From positions 62,001 to 126,000 of the forward strand of contig NZ_JADOBE010000010.1 of NCBI RefSeq assembly GCF_015637705.1: DNA of 64,000 nucleotides, in the 5' to 3' direction. Below are positions 1 to 9,579 of the stretch, one piece after another (position 1 is the stretch's first letter; each line of letters starts with the position of its first letter). The notes under the pieces were generated by a model, which was not told where the DNA came from, made no database searches, and worked only from the letters and a program-made list of their open reading frames with translations. Position numbers and translations under genes: made by a program. Source of the DNA: Pseudomonas sp. N040. Lineage in GTDB: Bacteria > Pseudomonadota > Gammaproteobacteria > Pseudomonadales > Pseudomonadaceae.

Positions 1-1
1 C

Positions 2-109
2 CAGCAGCGGGATATTGCGGCGCTGTTTATCAGTCGAACCGACAAGGGCTTCGTCAGTCGGGGTACTCGTGCATTCGACAGTCGTTTCGCCAAAGGAGCC
101 GGAAGATGA
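2..109 (+). CDS. apbE: ApbE family FMN transferase, C-terminal fragment
   Basis: The reading frame open from the left edge ends in a 35-residue tail (QQRDIAALFISRTDKGFVSR and on) that resembles the end of ApbE flavin transferases, which attach FMN covalently to threonines of the Na+-translocating NADH:quinone reductase subunits NqrB and NqrC. Its TGA stop overlaps the ATG of nqrM (ATGA). The gene starts outside the window. Identification rests on the short tail and on the nqrM neighbour; in Pseudomonas apbE sits between nqrF and nqrM. Confidence 0.7.
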   Translation, partial: QQRDIAALFISRTDKGFVSRGTRAFDSRFAKGAGR

Positions 110-339
110 CTTGGTTGCTGGTGTTTCTCATCATGCTGCTGGTGGTGCTGGGCATGTCGATTGGCGTGATCTTCGGCCGCCAGCCGATTGCTGGTTCATG
201 TGGCGGCATCGCCAATCTGGGCATCGAAAAGGAATGCTCGATCTGCGGCGGTAGCCGCGAGAAGTGCGAGGAAGTCAACCGAGACCAGGGAACCGGCGCA
301 GTTGGCACAGAACTGGCCGAGGATGCGACCAAGCGCTAA
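106..339 (+). CDS. nqrM: Na+-NQR maturation protein NqrM (DUF539)
   Basis: This 77-residue protein has one N-terminal membrane helix (about residues 3-23) followed by a cysteine-rich tail with C-x2-C (CSIC) and further cysteines near positions 32, 44, 47 and 54. This is the layout of NqrM, a small inner-membrane protein needed to assemble Na+-NQR, thought to deliver or place iron between NqrD and NqrE. It starts with ATG inside the apbE stop codon, so it is translationally coupled to the nqr operon. A GGAG-like ribosome site (AAAGGAGCCGG) precedes the ATG. Confidence 0.9.
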   Translation: MTWLLVFLIMLLVVLGMSIGVIFGRQPIAGSCGGIANLGIEKECSICGGSREKCEEVNRDQGTGAVGTELAEDATKR

Positions 340-494
340 TGGTCAGGGCGCATGCATCCGGTTAGCCTGACAGGGCGTGCTACCGGCATCTGTGGCGCAG
401 TCATCCAGAGCAGATTCTTTCCGGTCATGGCTTGGCCGGTCATGGCATTTTTGCTTGCGCTTGCTGGCGCAGCGGTGGTTTTCAAGGAGTAAGT

Positions 495-1889
495 ATGGCG
501 GTCTACAACTATGACGTGGTGGTGCTGGGTTCCGGTCCTGCCGGGGAGGGCGCGGCAATCAACGCAGCCAAGGCCGGACGCAGGGTGGCAATGGTCGACA
601 GTCGCGCGCTGGTTGGCGGCAACTGCACCCACCTGGGCACCATCCCGTCGAAGGCGCTGCGCCATTCGGTGCGGCAGATTATGCAGTACAACACCAACCC
701 GTTGTTCCGCCAGATCGGCGAACCACGCTGGTTTGCCTTTCCCGATGTGCTCAAGAGCGCCGAGCGGGTCATCGCCAAGCAGGTGACCTCGCGCACCAGT
801 TACTACGCGCACAACCGGATCGACACCTTCTTCGGCATGGCCAGCTTCAGCGATGCGCAAACGGTGCAGGTCGACTGCCTGAACGGCCTGCAGGAAACCC
901 TGGTGGCCGAGCAGTTCATCATTGCCACCGGTTCCCGCCCGTACCGCCCGGCGGATGTCGACTTCAGCCATCCGCGGGTCTACGACAGCGACACCATTCT
1001 CTCGCTGAGCCATACGCCGCGGCGGCTGATCATCTACGGCGCCGGGGTGATCGGCTGCGAATACGCCTCGATCTTCAGCGGCCTGGGCGTGCTGGTAGAC
1101 CTGATCGACAACCGCGACCAGCTGCTCAGCTTCCTCGATGACGAAATCTCCGATGCGCTGAGTTACCACCTGCGCGGCAACAATGTGGTGATCCGCCACA
1201 ACGAGGAGTACGAGCGGATCGAGGGGCTGGATAACGGGGTGGTGCTGCACCTGAAGTCGGGCAAGAAGCTGCGCGCCGATGCCCTGCTGTGGTGCAACGG
1301 CCGCACCGGCAACACCGACAAGCTGGCGCTGGAGAATATCGGCCTGAGCGTGAATGGCCGCGGGCAGTTGCAGGTCGACCAGAACTACTGCACCTCGGTG
1401 CCGAATATCTATGCGGCGGGGGATGTGATCGGCTGGCCAAGCCTGGCCAGCGCCGCCTACGACCAGGGCCGCTCGGCGGCCGGCAGCATCGTCGAAAACA
1501 ACAGCTGGCGCTTTATCGATGACGTGCCGACCGGCATCTACACCATTCCGGAAATCAGTTCGCTGGGCAAGACCGAGCGCGAGCTGACCCTGGAGCAGAT
1601 CCCCTACGAGGTCGGCAAGGCGTTCTTCAAGGGCATGGCGCGGGCGCAGATCGCGGTCGAGCCGGTGGGCATGCTGAAAATCCTCTTTCACCGCGAAACC
1701 CTGCAGATCCTCGGCGTGCACTGCTTCGGCTATCAGGCCTCGGAGATCGTGCACATCGGCCAGGCGATCATGAACCAGAAGGGCGAGGCGAATACCATCA
1801 AGTACTTCGTCAATACCACCTTCAACTACCCGACCATGGCCGAAGCCTACCGGGTGGCGGCGTTCGACGGGTTGAACCGGTTGTTCTGA
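495..1889 (+). CDS. sthA: Soluble pyridine nucleotide transhydrogenase
   Basis: SthA is a cytoplasmic FAD enzyme that moves hydride between NADPH and NAD+, balancing the two pools. The 464-residue length fits the family (E. coli 466). The N-terminal FAD-binding [10 protein letters not shown] motif is at about residues 12-21, and the second Rossmann motif [11 protein letters not shown] is near 180. The region [16 protein letters not shown] replaces the usual C-x4-C redox disulfide of the family, as in known SthA. I chose the ATG at 495 because AAGGAGTAAGT lies just before it; the frame is open back to 432. Confidence 0.96.
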   Translation: MAVYNYDVVVLGSGPAGEGAAINAAKAGRRVAMVDSRALVGGNCTHLGTIPSKALRHSVRQIMQYNTNPLFRQIGEPRWFAFPDVLKSAERVIAKQVTSRTSYYAHNRIDTFFGMASFSDAQTVQVDCLNGLQETLVAEQFIIATGSRPYRPADVDFSHPRVYDSDTILSLSHTPRRLIIYGAGVIGCEYASIFSGLGVLVDLIDNRDQLLSFLDDEISDALSYHLRGNNVVIRHNEEYERIEGLDNGVVLHLKSGKKLRADALLWCNGRTGNTDKLALENIGLSVNGRGQLQVDQNYCTSVPNIYAAGDVIGWPSLASAAYDQGRSAAGSIVENNSWRFIDDVPTGIYTIPEISSLGKTERELTLEQIPYEVGKAFFKGMARAQIAVEPVGMLKILFHRETLQILGVHCFGYQASEIVHIGQAIMNQKGEANTIKYFVNTTFNYPTMAEAYRVAAFDGLNRLF

Positions 1890-1924
1890 ATCTCGCGCGT
1901 CAAGCTGCTGCAGTCACCCGGTCT

Positions 1925-2647
1925 TCACGGATGGCCAAGGGTGCTGCAGGCCAGCCCCGGAAAATCAGTGATGATGCTGTCCGCGCCAAAGTCGGCCAGC
2001 CGGCGCATCAGCGCCGGTTCGTTGACCGTCCACACCGACACGTGCAGCCCCTGCTTCTGCGCCTTCAACAGGCGCTCCGGGGTGCACAGGGTCCAGTTCA
2101 GTGCCAGCAGCTCGCAACGGTAATGCCGGGCAATCTTCAGCGGATCAAGCCAGGCATACTCGGCGATCAGGCCGCAGGGCAGCTCCGGGGTCAGCCGGTT
2201 CAGCGCGCGCAGGACTTCCCGCGAGCTGGAGGTGACGGTGACCTTGTCCTGCAGGCCGAAGCGCGTCACCAGTGCCTTGATCGCCAGCACGCTGCGGGCC
2301 GCGCGGATCCGCGAGGCGCTCTTGACTTCCAGTTGCCAGTGCTCGAACGGGCATTGCTCGAACAGCTCGGCGAGGCGCGGGATCGGACAGGGCTGATGCC
2401 AGCCGGGACCGCCTGCGCGGGCGTCGAAGCTAGCCAGCTCGGCAGCATCATGCTGCGCCACCCGGCCGCGGTGGCCGGTGGTGCGCTTGAGCGTGGGATC
2501 GTGGATCACCATCAGTTCGCTGTCGCGGGACAGGTGCAGGTCCAGCTCGCAGCGGCGCACGCCGTGTTCCAGGCAGCGCTGGAAGCTGGCGAGGGTGTTT
2601 TCCGGGGCTTCGCCCTTGGCGCCGCGGTGACCGTAGATCACTGTCAT
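1925..2647 (-). CDS. Glycerophosphodiester phosphodiesterase
   Basis: This is a 240-residue single-domain GDPD enzyme, which hydrolyses glycerophosphodiesters to sn-glycerol 3-phosphate and an alcohol, using a divalent metal in a TIM barrel. It shows the catalytic HRGAKGEAPENTL motif at residues 6-18, the metal ligands in ELDLH near 41-45, and HDPTLKRTTG. The lack of a signal peptide suggests a cytoplasmic UgpQ-like role. It converges on sthA with only about 35 bases between. The start at 2647 overlaps the stop of a short upstream reading frame (ATGA). Confidence 0.93.
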   Translation of the reverse strand: MTVIYGHRGAKGEAPENTLASFQRCLEHGVRRCELDLHLSRDSELMVIHDPTLKRTTGHRGRVAQHDAAELASFDARAGGPGWHQPCPIPRLAELFEQCPFEHWQLEVKSASRIRAARSVLAIKALVTRFGLQDKVTVTSSSREVLRALNRLTPELPCGLIAEYAWLDPLKIARHYRCELLALNWTLCTPERLLKAQKQGLHVSVWTVNEPALMRRLADFGADSIITDFPGLACSTLGHP

Positions 2648-2772
2648 GGCTGTTCCTGTGGTTGTCGGCTGAATGATCGCCAGCAAGGCTGGCCGCGCGT
2701 TCCCGGGCAACCGGCGACTGGCCGTGGGTCAAGGGCTGCGCAGCCCGCCGGCCACTTAAAATCCAGTGCCAT
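2644..2772 (-). CDS. Possible short ORF coupled to the phosphodiesterase
   Basis: A 42-codon frame (MALDFKWPAG at its start) begins at an ATG preceded by AGAGGACACG, a plausible ribosome site. Its TGA overlaps the ATG of the glycerophosphodiester phosphodiesterase, the same ATGA arrangement seen at other junctions here. I do not recognise the product, which has three cysteines and a tryptophan-containing tail. It could be a real small protein, a leader peptide that loads ribosomes for the next gene, or chance. In P. aeruginosa a small hypothetical gene occupies the matching position. Confidence 0.35.
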   Translation of the reverse strand: MALDFKWPAGCAALDPRPVAGCPGTRGQPCWRSFSRQPQEQP

Positions 2773-2919
2773 CGTGTCCTCTATACGGTAGTATTCGCCG
2801 CCACCATTGCTGTCTTGTGTCGGCAAGCCAGGTCCGCGGCGGCGAAGATTTTTCGAGTGTAAAGCCGCCGGCCAGCGCCCGCCACAAGGATGTATTTCCC
2901 TCTGCGAACCAGTCTCTAA

Positions 2920-4170
2920 ATGTTCAGACCCCTGTCCGTCTTCATTGGCATGCGCTACACCCGTGCCAAGCGTCGCAGCCATTTCATCTCGTTCATCTCC
3001 CTGACGTCCATGCTCGGCCTGGCCCTCGGCGTCATGGTGATGATCCTGGTGCTGTCGGTGATGAACGGCTTCGACCGCGAGTTGCGCACGCGCATTCTCG
3101 GCATGGTGCCGCATGTGGCGGTGCAGTCGTTCAAGCCGATCCGCGACTGGCAGGCCCTGGCCGGGCGACTGGGCCAGCATGCGCACGTGCAGGCGGTGGC
3201 GCCGTTCGTGCAGAGCCAGGGCATGCTCAGCCATGACGAGCAGATCCTGCCGGTGATGATCGACGGCATTGATCCGGCCGAGGAAGCCAAGGTCTCGGTG
3301 ATCGGCAACTACTTCCGCGCGGGCAGCCTGCAGAGCCTCCAGCCGGGCGCATTCGGCATCCTCCTCGGCACACTGGCGGCCGAACGCCTGGGGGTGAAGG
3401 TTGGCGACAAGGTGACCTTCATCGCCCCGGATGTGGTGGTGACGCCGGCGGGGCTGTTTCCGCGGATGAAGCGCTTCACCGTGGTCGGCCTGTTCAAGGT
3501 CGGCGCGGGCGAGCTGGATGGCGGCCTGGCGCTGGTCCATATCAGCGATGCCGCGCGCCTGCAGCGCTGGAAGGCCAGCGATGTGCAGGGCCTGCGTTTC
3601 AGGCTGGATGACCTGTTCCAGGCCCCGCAGGTCGCCTGGGAGCTCAGCCGCGAGCTGCAGGATCAGGATTTCTACAGCCGCGACTGGACCCGCTCGCACG
3701 GCAACCTGTACCGCGCCATCGGCATGCAGAAGGCGATGATCGGCCTGCTGCTGTTGCTGATTGTCGCGGTCGCCGCGTTCAACATCATTTCCACGCTGGT
3801 CATGGTGGTCAACGACAAGCGTGCTGACATTGCCATCCTGCGTACCCTGGGGCTGACGCCACGGCAGATCATGGCCACCTTCATGGTGCAGGGCACCATC
3901 ATCGGCGTGGTCGGGACCCTCGCCGGGGCGCTGCTGGGGATTCTCGCGGCGCTCAACGTGAGTGCCGCGGTGGCCTGGCTGGAAGGGCTGCTGGGCACGC
4001 GCTTTCTCAATGAAGATGTGTATTTCATCAGCTACCTGCCATCGCAGTTGCTGTCTGCTGACCTGATCATGGTCTGCTCGGCGGCCTTGCTGCTGAGTTT
4101 TCTTGCCACCCTGTATCCGGCCTGGCGTGCGGCGCGCACCCAGCCCGCGGAGGCTTTGCGTTATGAGTGA
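2920..4170 (+). CDS. lolC: Lipoprotein-releasing ABC transporter, LolC-type permease
   Basis: This 416-residue inner-membrane subunit works with LolD and a second permease to extract outer-membrane lipoproteins and pass them to LolA. The layout is the family's: an N-terminal helix (about 26-50, [24 protein letters not shown]), a large periplasmic domain (about 55-265), then three C-terminal helices (about 270-300, 315-345, 375-400). It ends [11 protein letters not shown], as LolC/E proteins do. The stop overlaps the lolD start. It is a clear paralogue of the gene at 4848. The LolC versus LolE labels follow Pseudomonas gene order. Confidence 0.93.
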   Translation: MFRPLSVFIGMRYTRAKRRSHFISFISLTSMLGLALGVMVMILVLSVMNGFDRELRTRILGMVPHVAVQSFKPIRDWQALAGRLGQHAHVQAVAPFVQSQGMLSHDEQILPVMIDGIDPAEEAKVSVIGNYFRAGSLQSLQPGAFGILLGTLAAERLGVKVGDKVTFIAPDVVVTPAGLFPRMKRFTVVGLFKVGAGELDGGLALVHISDAARLQRWKASDVQGLRFRLDDLFQAPQVAWELSRELQDQDFYSRDWTRSHGNLYRAIGMQKAMIGLLLLLIVAVAAFNIISTLVMVVNDKRADIAILRTLGLTPRQIMATFMVQGTIIGVVGTLAGALLGILAALNVSAAVAWLEGLLGTRFLNEDVYFISYLPSQLLSADLIMVCSAALLLSFLATLYPAWRAARTQPAEALRYE

Positions 4171-4846
4171 GATGGCCGTCCTCAGCTGCCGTAACCTGGG
4201 CAAGCGTTATGAAGAAGGTCCGCAGTCGGTGGAAGTGCTGGCGGGCGTCGAGCTGGAGCTGCTGGCCGGCGAGCGCGTGGCGATTGTCGGCAGCTCCGGT
4301 TCCGGCAAAAGCACCTTGCTCAACCTGTTGGGTGGTCTGGATAACCCGACCCAGGGCAGTGTCTGGCTGGATGGCCAGGACCTGGCGCGCCTCAGCGAAA
4401 AGGATCGCGGCCTGCTGCGCAACCGTGCGCTGGGCTTCGTCTACCAGTTCCATCACCTGTTGCCCGAGTTCAGTGCGCTGGAAAACGTCTGCATGCCGCT
4501 GCTGATCGGCCGCACGCCGATCCCGCAGGCCCGCGAGATGGCCGCCGCCCTGCTCACGCGGGTCGGTCTGGGTCATCGCCTGCAGCACAAGCCGGCCGAG
4601 CTGTCCGGCGGCGAGCGGCAGCGCGTGGCGATTGCCCGGGCGCTGATCAACCAGCCCAAGCTGGTGATGCTCGACGAGCCGACCGGCAACCTCGACCAGC
4701 AGACCGCGCTGGGCATCCAGGAGCTGATGCTCGAGCTGAGCAGTTCGCTGCACACGGCCTTCCTGGTGGTCACCCACGAGCCACGCCTGGCGCAGCAGAT
4801 GGATCGCATCCTGCGCCTGGAGCAGGGCCGGCTGGTGGTGGCCTGA
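4163..4846 (+). CDS. lolD: Lipoprotein-releasing ABC transporter ATPase LolD
   Basis: This 227-residue ATPase powers lipoprotein release from the inner membrane. The Walker A motif GSSGSGKST is near residues 44-52, the ABC signature [15 protein letters not shown] near 149-163, and the Walker B region [12 protein letters not shown] follows; the switch histidine is in VVTHEP. I chose the ATG at 4163, which lies inside the lolC stop region (ATGAGTGA), because the residues upstream in the open frame are outside the domain. It is followed after one base by the second permease gene, so lolCDE form one operon. Confidence 0.96.
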   Translation: MSEMAVLSCRNLGKRYEEGPQSVEVLAGVELELLAGERVAIVGSSGSGKSTLLNLLGGLDNPTQGSVWLDGQDLARLSEKDRGLLRNRALGFVYQFHHLLPEFSALENVCMPLLIGRTPIPQAREMAAALLTRVGLGHRLQHKPAELSGGERQRVAIARALINQPKLVMLDEPTGNLDQQTALGIQELMLELSSSLHTAFLVVTHEPRLAQQMDRILRLEQGRLVVA

Positions 4847-4847
4847 C

Positions 4848-6092
4848 ATGTATCGCCCCCTGAGCATCTTCATCGGCACCCGCTACACCCGGGCCAAGCG
4901 CCGCAATCAGTTCATCTCGTTCATCTCGCTGACCTCGATGATCGGCATGGGCCTGGGGGTGCTGGCGATGATCGTGGTGCTGTCGGTGATGAATGGCCTG
5001 CAGGAGGAGATGCGCACGCGCATCCTCGGCATGATCCCGCACGCCACCCTGTCCGGCAGCGCGCCGTTGCGCGACTGGCAACAGCTGGCGCAGCAGGCCC
5101 GGCAGAATCCCCAGGTGCTCGCCGCGGCGCCGCACACCGAGATTCAGGGCATGCTCTCGCGCAAGGGCGTGATGCAGCCGGTGCTGGTCAGCGGCGTGTT
5201 GCCCGAGGCCGAGGAAAAGGTCTCGATCCTCGCCGAGCACATGCAGCGCGGCAGCCTGGCGGCGCTCAAGCCCGGGGCGTTCGGCATCCTGCTCGGCGAG
5301 ACCAGTGCGCGGCGCTTTGGCGTGCAGGTCGGTGACAAGGTTTCGCTGATCGTGCCGGAAGCGACCAAGGGCTCGGCGACCATCACCCCAAGGCTGCAGT
5401 CCTTCACCCTGGTTGGGGTGTTCAAGGTGGGTGCCGAGCTGGACAGCTCGCTGGCGCTGATTCACGTCGCCGATGCGGCGCAGCTCAAGCGCTGGCCGCT
5501 GGATCAGGTGCAGAGCGTGCGCCTGACCCTGCAGGACCTGTATCAGGCGCCACAGGTGGCGGCGCAGATCGCCAGTGGCCTGGGCCAGGGCTTCAGCGCG
5601 ACCGACTGGACCAAGACCCAGGGCAGCCTGTTCCAGGCCATGCAGATGGAAAAGACCATGATCGCCTTGTTGCTGCTGCTGATCATTGCGGTGGCGGCGT
5701 TCAACATCGTTTCCACGCTGATCATGGTGGTGGCCGACAAACGCACCGACATCGCCATCCTGCGCACCCTCGGCATGACCCCGCAGCAGGTGATGGCCGT
5801 GTTCATGGTGCAGGGCTCGGTGATCGGCCTGGTCGGGGTGCTGACCGGCGGCGTGCTCGGCGTGCTGCTGGCGCTCAACCTGACGCCCTGGGTGTCGGCG
5901 CTGGAGAACCTGCTCGGGGCGCGGATTTTCAGCGGCGACCTGTATTACATCAGCTACCTGCCGTCGCTGCTGGAATGGCGTGACGTGCTGCTGGTGTGCT
6001 CCGCCGGCTTGCTCCTGAGCTTCCTGGCGACCCTCTTGCCGGCCTGGCGCGCCTCGCGTACACCGCCGGCCGAAGCCATGCGTTACGAATAG
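4848..6092 (+). CDS. lolE: Lipoprotein-releasing ABC transporter, LolE-type permease
   Basis: This is the second permease of the LolCDE complex, 414 residues. It is closely similar along its length to the product of 2920-4170: both begin [19 protein letters not shown] and end with RxPAEAxRYE. It has the same one-plus-three transmembrane layout around a periplasmic domain. It follows lolD by a single base. Presence of two distinct permeases, rather than a single LolF type, matches Pseudomonas. Confidence 0.93.
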   Translation: MYRPLSIFIGTRYTRAKRRNQFISFISLTSMIGMGLGVLAMIVVLSVMNGLQEEMRTRILGMIPHATLSGSAPLRDWQQLAQQARQNPQVLAAAPHTEIQGMLSRKGVMQPVLVSGVLPEAEEKVSILAEHMQRGSLAALKPGAFGILLGETSARRFGVQVGDKVSLIVPEATKGSATITPRLQSFTLVGVFKVGAELDSSLALIHVADAAQLKRWPLDQVQSVRLTLQDLYQAPQVAAQIASGLGQGFSATDWTKTQGSLFQAMQMEKTMIALLLLLIIAVAAFNIVSTLIMVVADKRTDIAILRTLGMTPQQVMAVFMVQGSVIGLVGVLTGGVLGVLLALNLTPWVSALENLLGARIFSGDLYYISYLPSLLEWRDVLLVCSAGLLLSFLATLLPAWRASRTPPAEAMRYE

Positions 6093-6154
6093 GCAAACAC
6101 GCCTTTTGCAGCCATAGTTGACCCGGAGAAACGGATTTCTCGGGGTTGACGCCG

Positions 6155-8380
6155 ATGCGCACCGGATTGCTTGCACTCGCCGCAGGGCTCCTGTCCCTGC
6201 GCTTCCTGCCTGACCTGCCACCCACCTGGCTGCTGCTTTGCCTGCCAGTGCTGGGCCTGATGCTGTTGCCCTATCGCAGCTACCCGCTGGCTTTGTTTCT
6301 GTTCGGCTTCAGCTGGGCCTGCTTGTCCGCGCAGTCGGCCCTTGACGAGCGCCTGAGCCCGGCGCTGGATGGCCGCACGCTGTGGCTGGAAGGCCGCGTC
6401 AGTGGCTTGCCGGAGCAGGCCGACGGCGTACAGCGTTTCCAGCTGGAACAGGTCGGCAGCCGGCGTCAGCGGTTGCCGTCGCGCCTGCGGCTGGGCTGGT
6501 ATGGCGGGCCACCGGTGCATGCCGGTGAGCGCTGGCGGCTGGCGGTCAAGCTCAAGCGGCCGCGCGGGCTGGTCAATCCGCAGGGCTTCGATTACGAGGC
6601 CTGGTTGCTGGCGCAACGCATCGGTGCGACCGGCAGCGTCAAGGCCGGTGAGTTGCTGCAGCGGGCCAGCGGCGCGGGCGGCTGGCGCGATGCCGTGCGC
6701 CAGCGGCTGCTGCAGGCGCCGGCACAGGGCCGTGGCGGCACGCTGGCCGCGCTGGTGCTGGGCGATGATTCCGGCCTGAGTGCGGCGGACTGGCGGCTGT
6801 TGCAGGACACCGGCACGGTGCACCTGCTGGTGATTTCCGGCCAGCACATCGTGCTACTGGCGGGGCTGCTGTATGCGCTGGTCGCCGGTCTGGCGCGCCT
6901 GGGGCTCTGGCCGCCGCGAATGCCCTGGCTGCCGGCGGCCTGCGGCCTGGCGTTTGCCGGCGCCCTGGGTTACGGCCTGCTGGCCGGTTTCGAGGTGCCG
7001 GTGCGGCGGGCCTGCGTGATGCTGGCGGTGGTGCTGCTCTGGCGCCTGCGTTTCCGTCATCTGGGGGTGTGGACGCCGCTGCTGCTGGCACTGCTGGCAG
7101 TGTTGCTGGTCGAGCCGCTGGCCAGCCTGCAGGCGGGCTTCTGGCTGTCCTTCGCGGCGGTGGCGGTGCTGGCGCTGGTATTCAGCGGCCGCCTGGGTGG
7201 CTGGCGCTGGTGGCACAGCTGGTGGCGCGCCCAGTGGGCGCTGAGCCTGGGCCTGCTGCCGCTGTTGCTCGCGCTGCAGCTGCCGATCAGCCTCAGCGCG
7301 CCACTGGCCAACCTGCTGGCGGTGCCCTGGGTCAGTGTGCTGGTGGTACCGCTGGCGTTGCTTGGCTGCCTGCTGTTGTCACTGCCGCCACTGGGCGACG
7401 CCTTGCTCTGGCTGGCCGGCGGCTTGCTGGTCGTATTGTTCGAGGTGCTCGGGGCGCTGGCGCAGCTCAGCCCGGCCTGGATCTTTCCGGCAGTCCCGCT
7501 GTGGGCCTGGCTCTCGGGAATGGCTGGTGTGCTGCTACTGCTGCTGCCGGCGGGCGTGCCTCTGCGCTTGCTGGGCCTGGCGTTGCTGCTGCCGTTGTTG
7601 TGGCCGCCGCTGCAGTCGCCCCGGCCTGGCCGCGCCGAGGTCTGGGTGCTGGATGTCGGGCAGGGGTCGGCGGTGCTGGTGCGCACCGCCGGGCATACCC
7701 TGTTGTACGATGCCGGACCGCGCAGTGGTGATTTCGACCAGGGAGCACGCACGGTGCTGCCGGCATTGCGGCACTTGGGCATCCGCCGCCTGGACCGGCT
7801 GCTGCTCAGCCATGCGGATGCCGATCACAGTGGCGGCGCACCGGCCGTCTTCGCCGGGCTGCCGGTGGCGCAGGTGCTCAGTGGCGAAGCCGCGGCCTTG
7901 CCGCCGCAGCTGAATGCACAGGCCTGTGCGGAGGATGCCGGCTGGAGCTGGGATGGCGTGCAGTTCCGCCTGTGGCGCTGGCCGCAGGCACCCGAGGGCA
8001 ACCCCTCATCCTGTGTGCTGCGCGTGCAGGCGCACGGCGAGAGCGTACTGCTCACCGGGGACATCGACCAGGCCGCGGAACGGGCCCTGCAGAAGTCGGG
8101 CTGGCCACTGCAGAGTGACTGGCTGCTGTCGCCCCATCACGGCAGCCGCAGCTCTTCCTCGCCGGCCTTTCTGCGGGCGGTCGGGCCGCAGGCCGTGCTG
8201 ATTTCGCGGGGCAACCACAATCCCTATGGCCATCCGCATCCACTGGTCATGCAGCGTTACCGCCAGCTCGGCCTGACTGTTCATGACACGGTGCTGGAAG
8301 GGGCGCTGCAGATTGATCTGGGCGCCAGGCAGGCTGTACGCGGAATGCGCAATGAGGCACGTTTCTGGCGGGAAAAATGA
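6155..8380 (+). CDS. comEC: ComEC/Rec2 family DNA uptake channel
   Basis: This inner-membrane protein of about 741 residues is predicted to pass single-stranded DNA into the cytoplasm during natural transformation. An N-terminal membrane/DUF4131 part (about 1-200) is followed by the hydrophobic competence domain (about 205-480) with many helices. A C-terminal metallo-beta-lactamase-like domain (about 490-735) has DVGQGSA, the metal motif SHADADHSGG and SPHHGSRSS. The ATG at 6155 is used here; a TTG at 6146 in frame is possible and lies at the foot of a hairpin (6121-6146). Pilus genes are not in the window. Confidence 0.93.
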   Translation: MRTGLLALAAGLLSLRFLPDLPPTWLLLCLPVLGLMLLPYRSYPLALFLFGFSWACLSAQSALDERLSPALDGRTLWLEGRVSGLPEQADGVQRFQLEQVGSRRQRLPSRLRLGWYGGPPVHAGERWRLAVKLKRPRGLVNPQGFDYEAWLLAQRIGATGSVKAGELLQRASGAGGWRDAVRQRLLQAPAQGRGGTLAALVLGDDSGLSAADWRLLQDTGTVHLLVISGQHIVLLAGLLYALVAGLARLGLWPPRMPWLPAACGLAFAGALGYGLLAGFEVPVRRACVMLAVVLLWRLRFRHLGVWTPLLLALLAVLLVEPLASLQAGFWLSFAAVAVLALVFSGRLGGWRWWHSWWRAQWALSLGLLPLLLALQLPISLSAPLANLLAVPWVSVLVVPLALLGCLLLSLPPLGDALLWLAGGLLVVLFEVLGALAQLSPAWIFPAVPLWAWLSGMAGVLLLLLPAGVPLRLLGLALLLPLLWPPLQSPRPGRAEVWVLDVGQGSAVLVRTAGHTLLYDAGPRSGDFDQGARTVLPALRHLGIRRLDRLLLSHADADHSGGAPAVFAGLPVAQVLSGEAAALPPQLNAQACAEDAGWSWDGVQFRLWRWPQAPEGNPSSCVLRVQAHGESVLLTGDIDQAAERALQKSGWPLQSDWLLSPHHGSRSSSSPAFLRAVGPQAVLISRGNHNPYGHPHPLVMQRYRQLGLTVHDTVLEGALQIDLGARQAVRGMRNEARFWREK

Positions 8381-8453
8381 GTGCCCGGCTGGTCGGCGCG
8401 GGGTCGCCCCTATGCTAGAGTGGCGCGAAATTTTTACAGAGGGATGCGCCACC

Positions 8454-9143
8454 GTGTGGGAACTGGTCAAGTCGGGCGGCTGGATGATGCTGCCAATCAT
8501 ACTGAGTTCCATCGCGGCTGCCGGCATTGTTGCCGAGCGGCTCTGGACCTTGCGTGCCAGCCGGGTCATGCCGCCCCATCTGCTCGGTCAGGTGTGGTTG
8601 CTGATCAAGGAAAAGAAGCTCAATGCGCAGAAGCTCAAGGAGTTGCGCGCAGCGTCGCCGCTAGGCGAGGTGCTGGCTGCCGGGCTGGCCAATACCCGGC
8701 ACGGCCGCGAGATCATGAAGGAGTGCATCCAGGAGGCCGCGGCCCGGGTCATTCATGACATGGAGCGCTACCTGAATGCACTGGGCACCATAGCCGCGAT
8801 GGCGCCGATGCTCGGCCTGCTTGGCACCGTGCTGGGCATGATCCAGATATTCAGCGCCTTCATGGGCGCCAACATGGCCAATGCCTCGGTGCTCGCCGGC
8901 GGTATCGCCACGGCACTGATCACCACGGCAGCCGGCCTGATCGTGGCGATCCCGGCGCTGTTCTTCCACCGTTTCCTGCAGCGGCGGATCGAAGAACTGG
9001 TGGTGGGCATGGAGCAGGAAGCGATCAAGCTGGTGGAAGTGATGCAGGGTGACCGGGATGTCGATCTGGGCAACCCGCCGTCAGCCCCTGCGCCCAGGCA
9101 GGCAGCGAAGGCCGAGCCGCGCAAAGAGGGCCGCAAAGCGTGA
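8454..9143 (+). CDS. exbB: MotA/TolQ/ExbB proton channel protein
   Basis: This 229-residue protein is the channel-forming partner of the following ExbD/TolR gene; such pairs use the proton gradient to energise outer-membrane processes. It has an N-terminal helix (about 8-30) and two C-terminal helices (about 120-150 and 160-190) with the conserved GLLGTVLGMI and GIATALITTAAGL segments. The GTG at 8454 (WELVKSGGWMM follows) is preferred because GAGGGA lies about ten bases upstream and Pseudomonas homologues begin there; an in-frame ATG at 8412 is the alternative. The tail is charged and overlaps exbD. Confidence 0.9.
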   Translation: MWELVKSGGWMMLPIILSSIAAAGIVAERLWTLRASRVMPPHLLGQVWLLIKEKKLNAQKLKELRAASPLGEVLAAGLANTRHGREIMKECIQEAAARVIHDMERYLNALGTIAAMAPMLGLLGTVLGMIQIFSAFMGANMANASVLAGGIATALITTAAGLIVAIPALFFHRFLQRRIEELVVGMEQEAIKLVEVMQGDRDVDLGNPPSAPAPRQAAKAEPRKEGRKA

Positions 9144-9577
9144 AGTTCCGGCGCAAGGAGCGGGATAACGTCGATATTCCGCTGATTTCCCTGATCGACG
9201 TGGTGTTCATCCTGCTGCTGTTCTTCGTGGTCACCACCACCTTTACCCGCGAAACCCAGCTCAAGGTCGAGTTGCCCGAAGCCAGCAGCGGCACGCTCCC
9301 GGAACCTACCGAGCTGAAGCAGCTGGAAATCGTCATAGGTGCCGACAGCAGCTATCTGCTCAATGGCCAGGCGCTGCTGAAGTCCGACCTGGACAACCTG
9401 ATGCGCGCGCTGCAAAAGGAGTCGGAGGGGGACAACAGTCTGCCGCTGATCATCAGTGCCGATGGCCAGGCGCCCCATCAGGCGGTCATCACGGCCATGG
9501 ATGCAGCCGGCAAGCTGGGCTTTTCGCACCTGCGCATCACCACGGTCGAGCAGCCAGCGGCGCCGGCCAAGCCCTGA
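9140..9577 (+). CDS. exbD: ExbD/TolR family biopolymer transport protein
   Basis: This 145-residue partner of the channel protein has a short cytoplasmic N-terminus ([20 protein letters not shown]), one membrane helix (about 16-35) carrying the functionally important aspartate in [12 protein letters not shown], and a periplasmic domain. It starts with GTG overlapping the exbB stop (GTGA), indicating coupled translation. In Pseudomonas this pair lies between comEC and lpxK and is separate from the tol-pal locus, so its exact client is not known from sequence. Confidence 0.92.
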   Translation: MKFRRKERDNVDIPLISLIDVVFILLLFFVVTTTFTRETQLKVELPEASSGTLPEPTELKQLEIVIGADSSYLLNGQALLKSDLDNLMRALQKESEGDNSLPLIISADGQAPHQAVITAMDAAGKLGFSHLRITTVEQPAAPAKP

Positions 9578-9579
9578 CC

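Noticed and set aside
2644..4203. 519-codon minus-strand frame opposite lolC
   Set aside because: Histidine/glutamine-rich antisense of the permease; only its last 42 codons, outside lolC, are kept as a possible short ORF.
4770..6221. 483-codon minus-strand frame opposite lolE
   Set aside because: Mirror of a coding frame with no domain character.
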